A DNA stretch of 64,000 nucleotides from NCBI GenBank assembly GCA_022825855.1, contig JAJDWB010000010.1, positions 1 through 64,000 of the forward strand, in the 5' to 3' direction. The notes beneath the pieces were generated by a model. That model was given only the letters and a program-made list of their open reading frames with translations. It was not told the DNA's origin and ran no database searches. Positions within the stretch are counted from its first letter, which is position 1. The number at the start of each line of letters is the position of its first letter. This DNA comes from Dehalococcoidia bacterium. Lineage in GTDB: Bacteria; Chloroflexota; Dehalococcoidia; Bin125. Below are positions 1-7,197 of this stretch, piece after piece. The position numbers were made by a program, and so were the translations under genes.

Positions 1-6
1 CGGCGG

Positions 7-85
7 ACCCCCTCTGCCTTCGGCATCTCCCCCCTGGGAGGGGGGAGGGCCCTCACCCTAGCCCTCTCCCTCGGGGAGAGGGGAC
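7..85. repeat. Intergenic palindromic repeats, types B and A
   Basis: Two GC-rich palindromic modules in tandem. The first (type B variant) has a TGCC/GGCA mini-hairpin followed by CTCCCCCC/GGGGGGAG arms. The second (type A) has the hairpin CCTCTCCCTCGGGGAGAGG preceded by CCCTCACCC. The same modules recur in at least a dozen intergenic gaps of this window, so they look like a dispersed repeat family and not gene-specific terminators. From here to the first gene near 440 I see no coding region, only this and the next repeat. Confidence 0.85.
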
Positions 86-92
86 CGGAGGG

Positions 93-243
93 TTTCAGGT
101 TTTGGGTGAACTTTTTTTTCTGGGGGGGGCTCCTGGGAAAACGGGGTGAATCTCCAGTGTTTTACTGGGGATCGTGTGATTCGGGGCTAGAGACTCTTTC
201 AGGTTTTTTCAGGTTTTTTCAGGTTTCTTCAGGGATGTTCAGG
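93..243. repeat. Dispersed element: hairpin plus phased T-tracts (copy 1)
   Basis: Order of parts: TTTCAGGTTT, a T8 run, a G8 run, a hairpin at about 150-173 (arms ATCTCCAGT and ACTGGGGAT, loop GTTTT), then three 10-bp units TTTTTTCAGG/TTTCTTCAGG at about 197-233. A second copy with the same order lies at 45155-45290. T6 runs spaced 10 bp apart would be expected to bend DNA. It sits just beyond the 3' end of the toxin-antitoxin operon. Function unknown. Confidence 0.8.
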
Positions 244-439
244 TTCGGCCTGTTCGGATCTGTTCGGGTGTGGCGGCGGTGGATTGAGGGGTTCATGGGG
301 TTGCCTTTCCGGTTGATGGGACGATTGTTCTGATTGTAGCGCGGTTTGGGTAAGATGGTCGGCCGGAGCGTCCGTTGTTGCGGGTGTAGATGGAGCTGGA
401 CCCTGCGAGGGCATCACGCCCGCGGCAGGAACGCCGCAC

Positions 440-874
440 TCAAGCTGTGGCCTTGGCCTTCTCATCTTGAGACTTACGCAAGGCGCCTGCCACGAGTTGG
501 ATTCGGGCAAGACTGGCCGAGTCGTAATCCGTAGCCTCGTACTTCTGGATCTGTTGCTCGTGGAGCCCAGTCCGATCCGCCAGTTGCTTCTGGGTGAGTC
601 GCTGAGCGATCCGCGCTTTGATCAGCAGGTTGGGAATGTCATGGACTCTGTCCAGTTCGTCGAGCGGGAACACGCCCTCCCTGAGCGACTCATACTCGCG
701 GAGCTCGCGGCGCAAGTCGTCCAGTTGACTCTCGACTCCCTCGATCTGGGCTCTCGCGATACGCGGATGGATCCCTTCCGCCGTGACATCTCGATTGCGC
801 AGGTCCGCGAGTGCCTGCTCGAACCGGGCAACCGCTGCTGTTGTGACCTGGTATTGACGTTCGTTCTTGATCAT
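440..874 (-). CDS. XRE-type HTH protein, probable antitoxin
   Basis: A 144-residue protein. Residues about 10-65 are a charged, probably coiled-coil N-terminal half. Residues about 83-135 form a Cro/C1-type helix-turn-helix, recognisable from LTQKQLADRTGLHEQQIQKYE. Its ATG overlaps the TGA of the upstream NTase-fold gene by 4 bp (ATGA), so the two are translationally coupled. HTH proteins of this size next to a small enzyme-like gene usually act as antitoxin and autorepressor. The palindrome over the operon promoter at 1311-1330 is a plausible binding site for it. The HTH call is firm; the antitoxin role is inferred from context. The usual antitoxin-first order is reversed here, as in HigBA-type operons. 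Confidence 0.8.
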   Translation of the reverse strand: MIKNERQYQVTTAAVARFEQALADLRNRDVTAEGIHPRIARAQIEGVESQLDDLRRELREYESLREGVFPLDELDRVHDIPNLLIKARIAQRLTQKQLADRTGLHEQQIQKYEATDYDSASLARIQLVAGALRKSQDEKAKATA

Positions 875-1308
875 GACTCGGCTCTCAAATCCAGGGCGAC
901 GATGCCCTTGGGCGTCCCGTCTCTGGTTCTCTGAAAGAAGTCCAGAAAGGCGGTGCCAGCGCTGTCGGCCAGACCGTCCGATTGGAACAGCTCGCCTCCA
1001 TACTTCTGCTTCTGCGCTGCCCGGCCATGGGCGAACTCGAACAAGACCGGGTCAACGCGGTCGGGATCGACCTCACTCCAATCCCAGCAGCCGTCGAAGT
1101 CTCCGGGAACCGCCTTGTCCGTGACGAAACTGCCGTCAATGTACAGAGTGTGGCAGCCGGCCTGCCTGAGATTCACCATCGCCCGCTCGATCCCTTGTAG
1201 CAAGTCCCGCCTGCGGGGATTGCCTCCAAATCTCTCGTTGTACTCCTCCCAGGTTGACCAGTGAATTCCTGGAGGGAGGAGGCCGTTGTCGTCAAAGCCA
1301 GGAATCAT
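871..1308 (-). CDS. DUF6932-like protein with nucleotidyltransferase motif, probable toxin
   Basis: A 145-residue protein starting MIPGFDDNG. It contains the signature of minimal nucleotidyltransferases, Gly59-Ser60 followed nine residues later by Asp70-x-Asp72 (GSFVTDKAVPGDFD). A second conserved stretch near the C-terminus reads TPKGIVALDL. I recognise the family as the short proteins labelled DUF6932. NTase-fold proteins paired with HTH proteins include toxins that modify tRNA or protein (MenT-like, MNT/HEPN), so a toxin role is likely but unproven. The start at 1308 is chosen because a -35/-10 pair ends 7 nt upstream of this ATG; upstream in-frame codons run into repeats. It is the first gene of a two-gene operon. 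Confidence 0.75.
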   Translation of the reverse strand: MIPGFDDNGLLPPGIHWSTWEEYNERFGGNPRRRDLLQGIERAMVNLRQAGCHTLYIDGSFVTDKAVPGDFDGCWDWSEVDPDRVDPVLFEFAHGRAAQKQKYGGELFQSDGLADSAGTAFLDFFQRTRDGTPKGIVALDLRAES

Positions 1309-1344
1309 CGACACAACGATATCATTGTGTGCTGTGACGCTCAA
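1309..1344 (-). promoter_or_regulatory. Promoter with palindromic operator for the NTase/XRE operon
   Basis: On the minus strand TTGAGC (1339-1344) and TATCGT (1316-1321) are separated by exactly 17 bp, and the ATG at 1308 follows the -10 box by 7 nt, so the mRNA is probably leaderless. A 20-bp palindrome, ACACAACGATATCATTGTGT at 1311-1330 (9 of 10 pairs), covers the -10 box and the presumed start site. This is what an autoregulating repressor site would look like. Confidence 0.7.
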
Positions 1345-1368
1345 GAGGGTGCAGTGACAACTTCGGGC

Positions 1369-1590
1369 GGGGAGCCGAGCGGGTGCTCGCATCCCCTGTT
1401 CAAGCCAGGGGCAGGCAAAGTGCGGGGCAGGCCGGAGGGCCCTCACCCTAACCCTCTCCCTCGGGGAGAGGGGATCCGAGCGGGTCCCCCGCATCGTGGC
1501 GCGGGGCAGGCTGCGCGGGGGCGGGGTCTCTTCTCCGCATGAGGTGAGGGCCCTCACCCTAACCCTCTCCCTCGGGGAGAGGGGACTGGA
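1369..1590. repeat. Cluster of palindromic repeats (types D, C, A, D, C, A)
   Basis: This gap between the toxin-antitoxin promoter and the surface-protein gene is packed with repeat modules. CCGAGCGGG units (type D) lie near 1374 and 1476, a GCGGGGCAGGC hairpin unit (type C) near 1500, and two type A hairpins near 1450 and 1560. Positions 1514-1588 are repeated almost exactly at 4991-5067, on the other side of the surface-protein gene. No ORF worth reporting. Confidence 0.85.
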
Positions 1591-1734
1591 TGTGTGGATT
1601 ACACGGGAATTGCATGTGGATTTGCACGGGAATTATGTAGACGACACGGGGTATGGGAGTGATAATTGTCTCTGCTGTGTGTGCGCCGGAATGTGGCGGC
1701 GCGGATGAACCAGGAGTGACGGGCATGAATTTCA

Positions 1735-1746
1735 CCCCCCCCCCCC
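1735..1746 (+). repeat. Poly-C tract (12 C) upstream of surface-protein gene
   Basis: An uninterrupted run of 12 C ends 38 bp before the ATG at 1785. Homopolymers of this length are slippage-prone; in the promoter or leader of a surface protein they can alter expression. Similar runs occur at 18777 (12 C) and 36379 (16 C). Confidence 0.9.
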
Positions 1747-1784
1747 GCGAATCTGAGCTCTCCGCGAGATGGCGAGGGTCCGGA

Positions 1785-4700
1785 ATGAGGCGGCCCACGC
1801 TACTGGCTCTGCTGTCCAGCCTGCTGATCCTGGTTGCCGCTGTTGCGGCGAGCGTGCTGTCGACCGGGCCGGTGTCGGCGCAGGCGTACCCGGAGTTTCT
1901 GATTGAGAATGTGCGGGCGCACGGGACGGCGAATCAACTGGTGATCACCTGGGAGCCGCCGCGTGTTGCCAAGCAGTACACCGTCGGCACCGGGGACGAT
2001 GCGACGACCATTGCGCGCAAGACCGGAGTCTCAAAGTACATTCTGCGGTTCGAGAACCGAGCGGCAATCGATGTCGTCCCGAGAAACCAGGGCGTGGACG
2101 TCACAGCCGACATCAGCGGGCTGGAGCCCGGCAAGCGCTACCACTTCAGCATCCAGACCTGCTTCGACGGCACGGGCACCTACTCCGGTTGCTACCTGCC
2201 GGAGGCCTACCGTTCGGCCTACACCGCGCCCAAGGCGCCGCTGTTTCTCAGCGTCGACCAGGCCCGGGGCAGTGAAGTGAAACTGAGTTGGGAAGGCGGC
2301 AACACCGTCGACCGCCAGCCGTTCGACCTGTACGACTATTTCGACTGCCAACAGAAGAGGATCGTGCCCGGAGTCAGCACCCCGTTTTCCTCATGTCGCA
2401 GGGGGTTCAGCGACCGGGCGAAGAACGTGACCGTGCCCGACATCGACACGGATTTCGTGTATGAGTTCCGAGTTCGCCACAAGGCCAGGAGCTTCAGGAC
2501 GACGATCCGCGTTGACGACCACAACCACGATGTCGCTGTCAACTACGAAGCCGGCCCCTGGCAAACGGTGACGGTCGGCGGGAAGCCGAAGGCGCCGGCC
2601 AACCTGCGGATTACGCGGACGACTTCCGGGTCGGTTTCGCTGGCCTGGGATCCGGTGACGGAGACCACCAGCGGCGGCGCGCTCGTTGGCAATGTCAGGT
2701 ACCTGGTTGCCTGGATCAATGAGTGGTTCGTTGATTGCACCTTCACAAATGAGAACACGGGGATTGAACTGCCGGGGCGGTGTGTCAGGAGCGACCAGGG
2801 CTGGGGCCCGTCCACGACGGGCACCAGCGCCACCGTGACGAACCTCGACCGCAACAAGACCTACAAGTTCAGCGTGCTGTCGCGCGGCGATCACCGGGTC
2901 GGCCAGAGCACCGGCTGGGCGGTCACGTCCCGGGCGGGGAGAATCAACCAATCGTTCCCGCAGAACAATCCGCAACCGGCCCAGCGCAAGGCGAAGGTCA
3001 CGGTGACCGCGGCCAATCCGGTCGTGGTGCGAGAGGGCGGGTCGGCCAGCTACACGGTGAGCCTGGGCGTGCGGCCGAGCAGCAACGTGGTGGTGCAGAC
3101 GTCGAGCGACCACGCCGCCGTGTCGACGGTGCCGGCGAGTCTGACGTTTACGCCGGAGAACTGGCAGACGGCGCAGACGGTGAGCGTCCGCGCGGGGCAT
3201 GACGGCGACGTGGGCGACGAAACCGCGACGATCCGGCATGCGGTCAGCGGGGCCGACGAATACTCCTCGACGGGCGCGCCGGTTGCCGTCGCGGTCGAGG
3301 ACGACGATCGGGCCGGAGTGACGGTGAGCACGACGAGCCTGAGCCTGACCGAGGGCGAGACGGCGAGCTACACGGTCGTGCTGGACGCGAAACCGAACGG
3401 CAACGTGTTGATCTCGCCGTTCGCGCAGCACAGCGCGGTCTCGGCCGAGCCGTGGACCTTGACCTTCACGCCGCAGAACTGGGCGACGCCGCAGACGATC
3501 CGGGTGACGGCGGTGCAGGACGCCGACACGGCGGACGCGCAGACGTGGGTGATGAACGTCGTGGCGGCGTTCTCGGGTTCCGGGTACGTCGGCGTCTCGG
3601 CGCCGACGGTGAACGTGTCGATCACGGACGACGACGAGCCGCAGGCGCAGGCGGGTCAGCAGGACGATCAGCAGGATCAGGGCGACTCGGAGCCCGAGGC
3701 GGAGCCGCAGCCTGAACCTCAGCCGGAGCCGACACCTGAACCGGAAGCCGAGCCCGGCAGCGTCACGCTGAGCGCGAGCAGCCTGCCGGTCGCGGAAGGC
3801 GGTTCTGCGACGTACACCTTGGTCCTGGACGCTGAACCGACGGCGAACGTGACGGTCGCGATTTCGAGCGACCACGCCGGCGTGTCGGCGCAGCCGAGCA
3901 GCTTGACGTTCACGCCGCAGAACTGGTCGTCGGCGCAGACGGTGCGCGTGGAGGCGTCGGAAGACGACGACACGTCGGACGAGTCGGCGACGCTGAGCCA
4001 TGCGGTGAGCGGCGCGGGCGAGTACGCCGGCATTGCGGTCGCTTCGGTGGCCGTCGCCGTGAGCGACAACGACGAGCCGCAGGTCCAGGCGGAGCCGACG
4101 CCGGAACCGGAGCCGCAGCCTGCGCAGCAGCAGTCGCAGGAGCCGGTCTCCGAGCCGGAGCCGGTGGTGCTGAGCGATCGTGACGTGCTGGTCGCCTTCT
4201 ACGAGTCGACCGGCGGCGCCAACTGGACCAACAACACCAACTGGCTGAGCGAAAAGCCGATCGGTCAGTGGCACGGCGTGACGACGAACTCGAACGGCGA
4301 GGTAACGCACCTGGCGTTGCGGATCAACAACCTGAGCGGCTCGCTGCCGGCGGCGCTGGGTCAGTTGGACGCGCTGCAGGTGCTGTCGCTGGATCGGAAC
4401 CAGTTGAGCGGGTCGCTGCCCGCCGAGCTGGGCAACCTGTCCAACCTGACTCGCCTGGCGATGAACCGCAACAGTTTGAGCGGGTCGATCCCGTCGGAGC
4501 TGGGCAATCTGTCCAAGCTGAGCATCATCGGTCTGGCGCGGAACCAGTTGAGCGGGTCGCTGCCTGCGAGTCTGGGCGGGCTGAGCGGACTGACCAAGGT
4601 GTCGTTGCACGACAACACGGGTCTGAGCGGTCCGTTGCCGTCCGGTTTCGGCAGCATGTCCGGCTTGAGTCGGCTGGCGGTCTCGCGGACGGGTCTGAGC

Positions 4701-4844
4701 GGCGCGTTGCCGCAGGGTCTGACGGGGAGCGCGCTGTCGTATCTGCACTTCGACGACACGGGTCTGTGCGCGCCGTCGGATCTGGCGTTCCAGGCGTGGC
4801 TGGCTGGGGTGCAGAGCTCGGCTGGGGAGGTTTGCGGGCCTTAG
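1785..4844 (+). CDS. Secreted FN3 / Calx-beta-like / LRR surface protein
   Basis: A 1019-residue protein. The start at 1785 gives a good signal peptide (MRRPTLLALLSSLLILV..., cleavage expected after AQA at about residue 33). Residues about 35-385 hold three fibronectin type III-like units (for example NQLVITWEPP and SVSLAWDPV). Three repeats of about 110 residues follow, each with EGG/EGE-SASYTV, LTFTP-NW-TAQTV and a DDD end, resembling Calx-beta-like repeats. They are joined by proline/glutamate-rich linkers (EPQPEPQPEPTPEPEAEPG). The C-terminal ~220 residues are plant-type leucine-rich repeats (NNLSGSLPAALGQL and variants) ending with a Cys pair. No LPxTG motif or membrane anchor is visible. 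Likely exported for adhesion or interaction with other cells or matrix. The gene lies between near-identical direct repeats and has a poly-C run upstream. Confidence 0.9.
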   Translation: MRRPTLLALLSSLLILVAAVAASVLSTGPVSAQAYPEFLIENVRAHGTANQLVITWEPPRVAKQYTVGTGDDATTIARKTGVSKYILRFENRAAIDVVPRNQGVDVTADISGLEPGKRYHFSIQTCFDGTGTYSGCYLPEAYRSAYTAPKAPLFLSVDQARGSEVKLSWEGGNTVDRQPFDLYDYFDCQQKRIVPGVSTPFSSCRRGFSDRAKNVTVPDIDTDFVYEFRVRHKARSFRTTIRVDDHNHDVAVNYEAGPWQTVTVGGKPKAPANLRITRTTSGSVSLAWDPVTETTSGGALVGNVRYLVAWINEWFVDCTFTNENTGIELPGRCVRSDQGWGPSTTGTSATVTNLDRNKTYKFSVLSRGDHRVGQSTGWAVTSRAGRINQSFPQNNPQPAQRKAKVTVTAANPVVVREGGSASYTVSLGVRPSSNVVVQTSSDHAAVSTVPASLTFTPENWQTAQTVSVRAGHDGDVGDETATIRHAVSGADEYSSTGAPVAVAVEDDDRAGVTVSTTSLSLTEGETASYTVVLDAKPNGNVLISPFAQHSAVSAEPWTLTFTPQNWATPQTIRVTAVQDADTADAQTWVMNVVAAFSGSGYVGVSAPTVNVSITDDDEPQAQAGQQDDQQDQGDSEPEAEPQPEPQPEPTPEPEAEPGSVTLSASSLPVAEGGSATYTLVLDAEPTANVTVAISSDHAGVSAQPSSLTFTPQNWSSAQTVRVEASEDDDTSDESATLSHAVSGAGEYAGIAVASVAVAVSDNDEPQVQAEPTPEPEPQPAQQQSQEPVSEPEPVVLSDRDVLVAFYESTGGANWTNNTNWLSEKPIGQWHGVTTNSNGEVTHLALRINNLSGSLPAALGQLDALQVLSLDRNQLSGSLPAELGNLSNLTRLAMNRNSLSGSIPSELGNLSKLSIIGLARNQLSGSLPASLGGLSGLTKVSLHDNTGLSGPLPSGFGSMSGLSRLAVSRTGLSGALPQGLTGSALSYLHFDDTGLCAPSDLAFQAWLAGVQSSAGEVCGP

Positions 4845-4847
4845 GTG

Positions 4848-5069
4848 GGGAGGGCCCTCACCCTAACCCCCCGTGTCAAGCACGGGGCAGGCTTCTCCCT
4901 CGGGGAGAGGGGACCGGAACCCCCTCTGTCACTCCGTGACACCTCCCCCCTGGAAAGGGGGGAGAGAGTAGAGGCCGAGGGGGCGGGCTTCGCGGGGGCG
5001 GGGTCTCTTCGCCGCATGAGGCGGAGGGCCCTCACCCTAACCCTCTCCCTCGGGGAGAGGGGACCGGAG
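4848..5069. repeat. Cluster of palindromic repeats, type A interrupted by C, then B, then A
   Basis: A type A element is split by a type C hairpin (CCGTG..CACGG followed by GGCAGGCT) at about 4872-4893. A complete type B element follows at about 4918-4965 and a second type A at 5028-5068. Positions 4991-5067 duplicate 1514-1588. The region separates the convergent ends of the surface-protein gene and the SDR gene. Confidence 0.85.
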
Positions 5070-5073
5070 GGGG

Positions 5074-5847
5074 CTAGTCGTCGAAGTCTTTGCGGGTTCG
5101 GGGGCGGACGGCGCCGTACTTGCGGAGGTCGGCGATGGTGACGATGCGGCCGGTCCAGTCGGGTCCCTGGGCGACGATCCAGAGGCAGGCGTCGGACATG
5201 ATGATGGGGTCTTCGAAGTCCATCTCCCTGGCGCGCTCGCCGAGGGTGAAGGCGTAGCCCTCGCTCCAGACGGAGAGTTCGAGTCGGAGGCAGTTGACGG
5301 AGACGCCGGTGCCCTTGAGGTCGCTGGCGAGGGACTCGGACATGGCTTCGAGGGCGCGCTTGGTGGTGGTGTAGCTGGCGCGTCCGAAGTCGGGACTGAC
5401 GGCGGCGCCGGAGCCGATGTTGATCACCGCGCCGCCGTCGGCCTGGGCCATTTTCGGAGCGACGGCGTGGGTGAGGTAGAAGGGCGCGTTGACGTTGATT
5501 TCGACGGCGAGGCCCCAGAGGTGGCGTCCCGACTCGAGCGCCTTGCCGGGCGGGGCGATGGCGGCGTTGTTGATCAGCACGTCGATGCGGCCGAAGCGGT
5601 CGTAGGTCTCGGCGACGGCGCGGTCGAGGTCCTCGACGTTGGCCAGGTTCGCGCCGATCGGCAGGCACTGCTGGCCCGCTTCCTCGACGAGCTGGGCGGT
5701 CTCGTTGACGGTGCCGGGCAGCTTGGTCGGGGTGTCGGCGGTGGAGCGTGCGACGGCGGCGATGTCGTAGCCGGCGATGGCGAAGTCCTGTGCGAGTTGC
5801 TTGCCGATGCCACGGCTGGCTCCGGTGATGAATGCGACTTTGGCCAT
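5074..5847 (-). CDS. Short-chain dehydrogenase/reductase
   Basis: A 257-residue classical SDR. The NAD(P)-binding TGASRGIG lies at residues 7-14, NNAA and the serine of NIGSG follow, and the catalytic YTTTK comes next. An AGGAGA Shine-Dalgarno precedes the ATG at 5847, which makes this start better than the one 13 codons upstream. It likely oxidises or reduces a hydroxy/keto group on a small metabolite; the substrate cannot be read from sequence. It is divergent from the CoA-transferase pair at 5923, with a 75-bp shared promoter region, so a role in the same pathway is possible. Confidence 0.9.
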   Translation of the reverse strand: MAKVAFITGASRGIGKQLAQDFAIAGYDIAAVARSTADTPTKLPGTVNETAQLVEEAGQQCLPIGANLANVEDLDRAVAETYDRFGRIDVLINNAAIAPPGKALESGRHLWGLAVEINVNAPFYLTHAVAPKMAQADGGAVINIGSGAAVSPDFGRASYTTTKRALEAMSESLASDLKGTGVSVNCLRLELSVWSEGYAFTLGERAREMDFEDPIIMSDACLWIVAQGPDWTGRIVTIADLRKYGAVRPRTRKDFDD

Positions 5848-5922
5848 GTTGAATTCTCCTTGCTGCCGCTCCTGCGGTCTCAGCATATCGGGCAGTTAGA
5901 CTTCCGCAGGAGGAGTAGGACG

Positions 5923-7197
5923 ATGCCCCATCACGTCAAGAGCCAGGCGCTCTCGCACCTGCGGATCTGCGACTTCACCGGTCAGTTGGCCGGAGCGGGC
6001 GCGACCAAGTTCATGGCCGCGTTCGGCGCGGAGGTGATCCGGATCGAGGATCCGACGAACCACGGCCGCTGGGACATCCTGCGCGGGATGCCGCCGTATG
6101 TGGACGATCGGCGCGGTCCCGAGCTGGGCGGGCCGTTCAACAATCACAACGTGGGCAAGCTGGGGATCACTCTGAACATCAAGACGGAGAAGGGGCGCGA
6201 ATTGTTCGAGCGGCTGGTGGGCATCTCGGATTGCGTGACGGAGAATTTCTCGTCGGGCGTGCTGCGGTCGTGGGGCTACGACTACGAGCGGCTGAAGGAG
6301 TTGAAGGACGACATCATCTACGTGTCCAACTGCGGTTTCGGGCACTCGGGGCCGTACGAGAAGTTCAAGACCTGGGGTCCGATCGTGCAGGCGACGAGCG
6401 GTCTGACGATGTCGTCGGCGATTCCGGATCAGCCGCCGGCCGGTTGGGGCTACTCCTACATGGATCACACCGGCGCCTACTTCATGGCGATGGCGATCAT
6501 GCTGGCGATTCACCATCGCAACCGCACGGGCGAGGGTCAGTACGTGGACGTTGCGGCAACCGAAGCGGCATTGACGCTGAACGGTCCGGTGCTGCTGGAC
6601 TACACGGTCAACGGGCGTCCGCTGCGGCGCGAGGGGTATCCCGACGCGAACCACTCGGTGAGTCCGGCGATGGCGCCGCACAATATCTATGCGGCGCAGC
6701 CGATTCCCGGCTCGTTCGACGAGGCGTGGATTGCGATTGCCTGCCGCAACGACGAGGACTGGCACGCGATGCGCGATGTGCTGGTGTCGGACGGTTGCGA
6801 GTGGGCGGCGAACGACGACTACGGTCAGTTGGCCGGTCGGATGGCGGCGCAGGATGAGCTCGACGAGCGGATCGGCGAGTGGTGCATGCGGCGCGATCCG
6901 TTCCAGTCGGCGGAGCTGCTGCGTGCGGCGGGCGTCCCGGCGAATGCGGTGCAGACGCCGGAGCAACGGATCGATCAGGATGTGAATTCGGCCGAGTCGA
7001 AGCTGTGGCCGACGATCCGGCAGACGGAGATGGGGCGGGTGCGCGTGGACGGGATTCCGGCGCGTTTCAGCAAGACGGATTGGTCGATGACGCGCGGCGC
7101 GCCGGTGCTGGGCGAGGACAACGACTATGTCTACGGCGAGTTGCTGGGTCTGAGCGAGTCCGAGATCGCCGGGCTGTACGAAGAGGGCGTGCTCTGA
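5923..7197 (+). CDS. Family III (CaiB/BaiF) CoA-transferase, catalytic-Asp subunit
   Basis: A 424-residue protein of the CaiB/BaiF/formyl-CoA transferase family, which moves CoA between acids through an aspartyl anhydride. The catalytic Asp (Asp169 of formyl-CoA transferase) aligns with Asp181 in YMDHTG, exactly 19 residues before RTGEGQ. Other family landmarks are FGAEVIRIEDP near the N-terminus, the CGFG..GPY segment and APHNIYAA. The start is preceded by AGGAGTAGGA. Its stop overlaps the start of a second CaiB-like gene (ATGA) whose Asp is replaced by Tyr, so a heteromeric enzyme is likely, as in SmtAB and BbsEF. Substrate unknown. Confidence 0.92.
   Translation: MPHHVKSQALSHLRICDFTGQLAGAGATKFMAAFGAEVIRIEDPTNHGRWDILRGMPPYVDDRRGPELGGPFNNHNVGKLGITLNIKTEKGRELFERLVGISDCVTENFSSGVLRSWGYDYERLKELKDDIIYVSNCGFGHSGPYEKFKTWGPIVQATSGLTMSSAIPDQPPAGWGYSYMDHTGAYFMAMAIMLAIHHRNRTGEGQYVDVAATEAALTLNGPVLLDYTVNGRPLRREGYPDANHSVSPAMAPHNIYAAQPIPGSFDEAWIAIACRNDEDWHAMRDVLVSDGCEWAANDDYGQLAGRMAAQDELDERIGEWCMRRDPFQSAELLRAAGVPANAVQTPEQRIDQDVNSAESKLWPTIRQTEMGRVRVDGIPARFSKTDWSMTRGAPVLGEDNDYVYGELLGLSESEIAGLYEEGVL

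Noticed and set aside
200-243. T-tract units as a possible CRISPR array
   Set aside because: Units are 10 bp with no unique spacers between them; no cas genes in the window.
229-534. Short ORFs at the left edge
   Set aside because: They cross repeats or lie opposite the XRE gene and lack start signals.
2391-4748. Very long antisense open frame opposite the surface-protein gene
   Set aside because: Arg/Gln/His-rich translation with no motifs; a by-product of GC-rich codon use on the other strand. The same applies to long antisense frames opposite the aminopeptidase (13857-15677), the alcohol dehydrogenase region (27979-30138) and the transporter (60134-61471).
5467-5922. Upstream in-frame extension of the first CoA-transferase
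   Set aside because: It runs opposite to the SDR gene; the ATG at 5923 has a clear AGGAG site and begins where the family begins.
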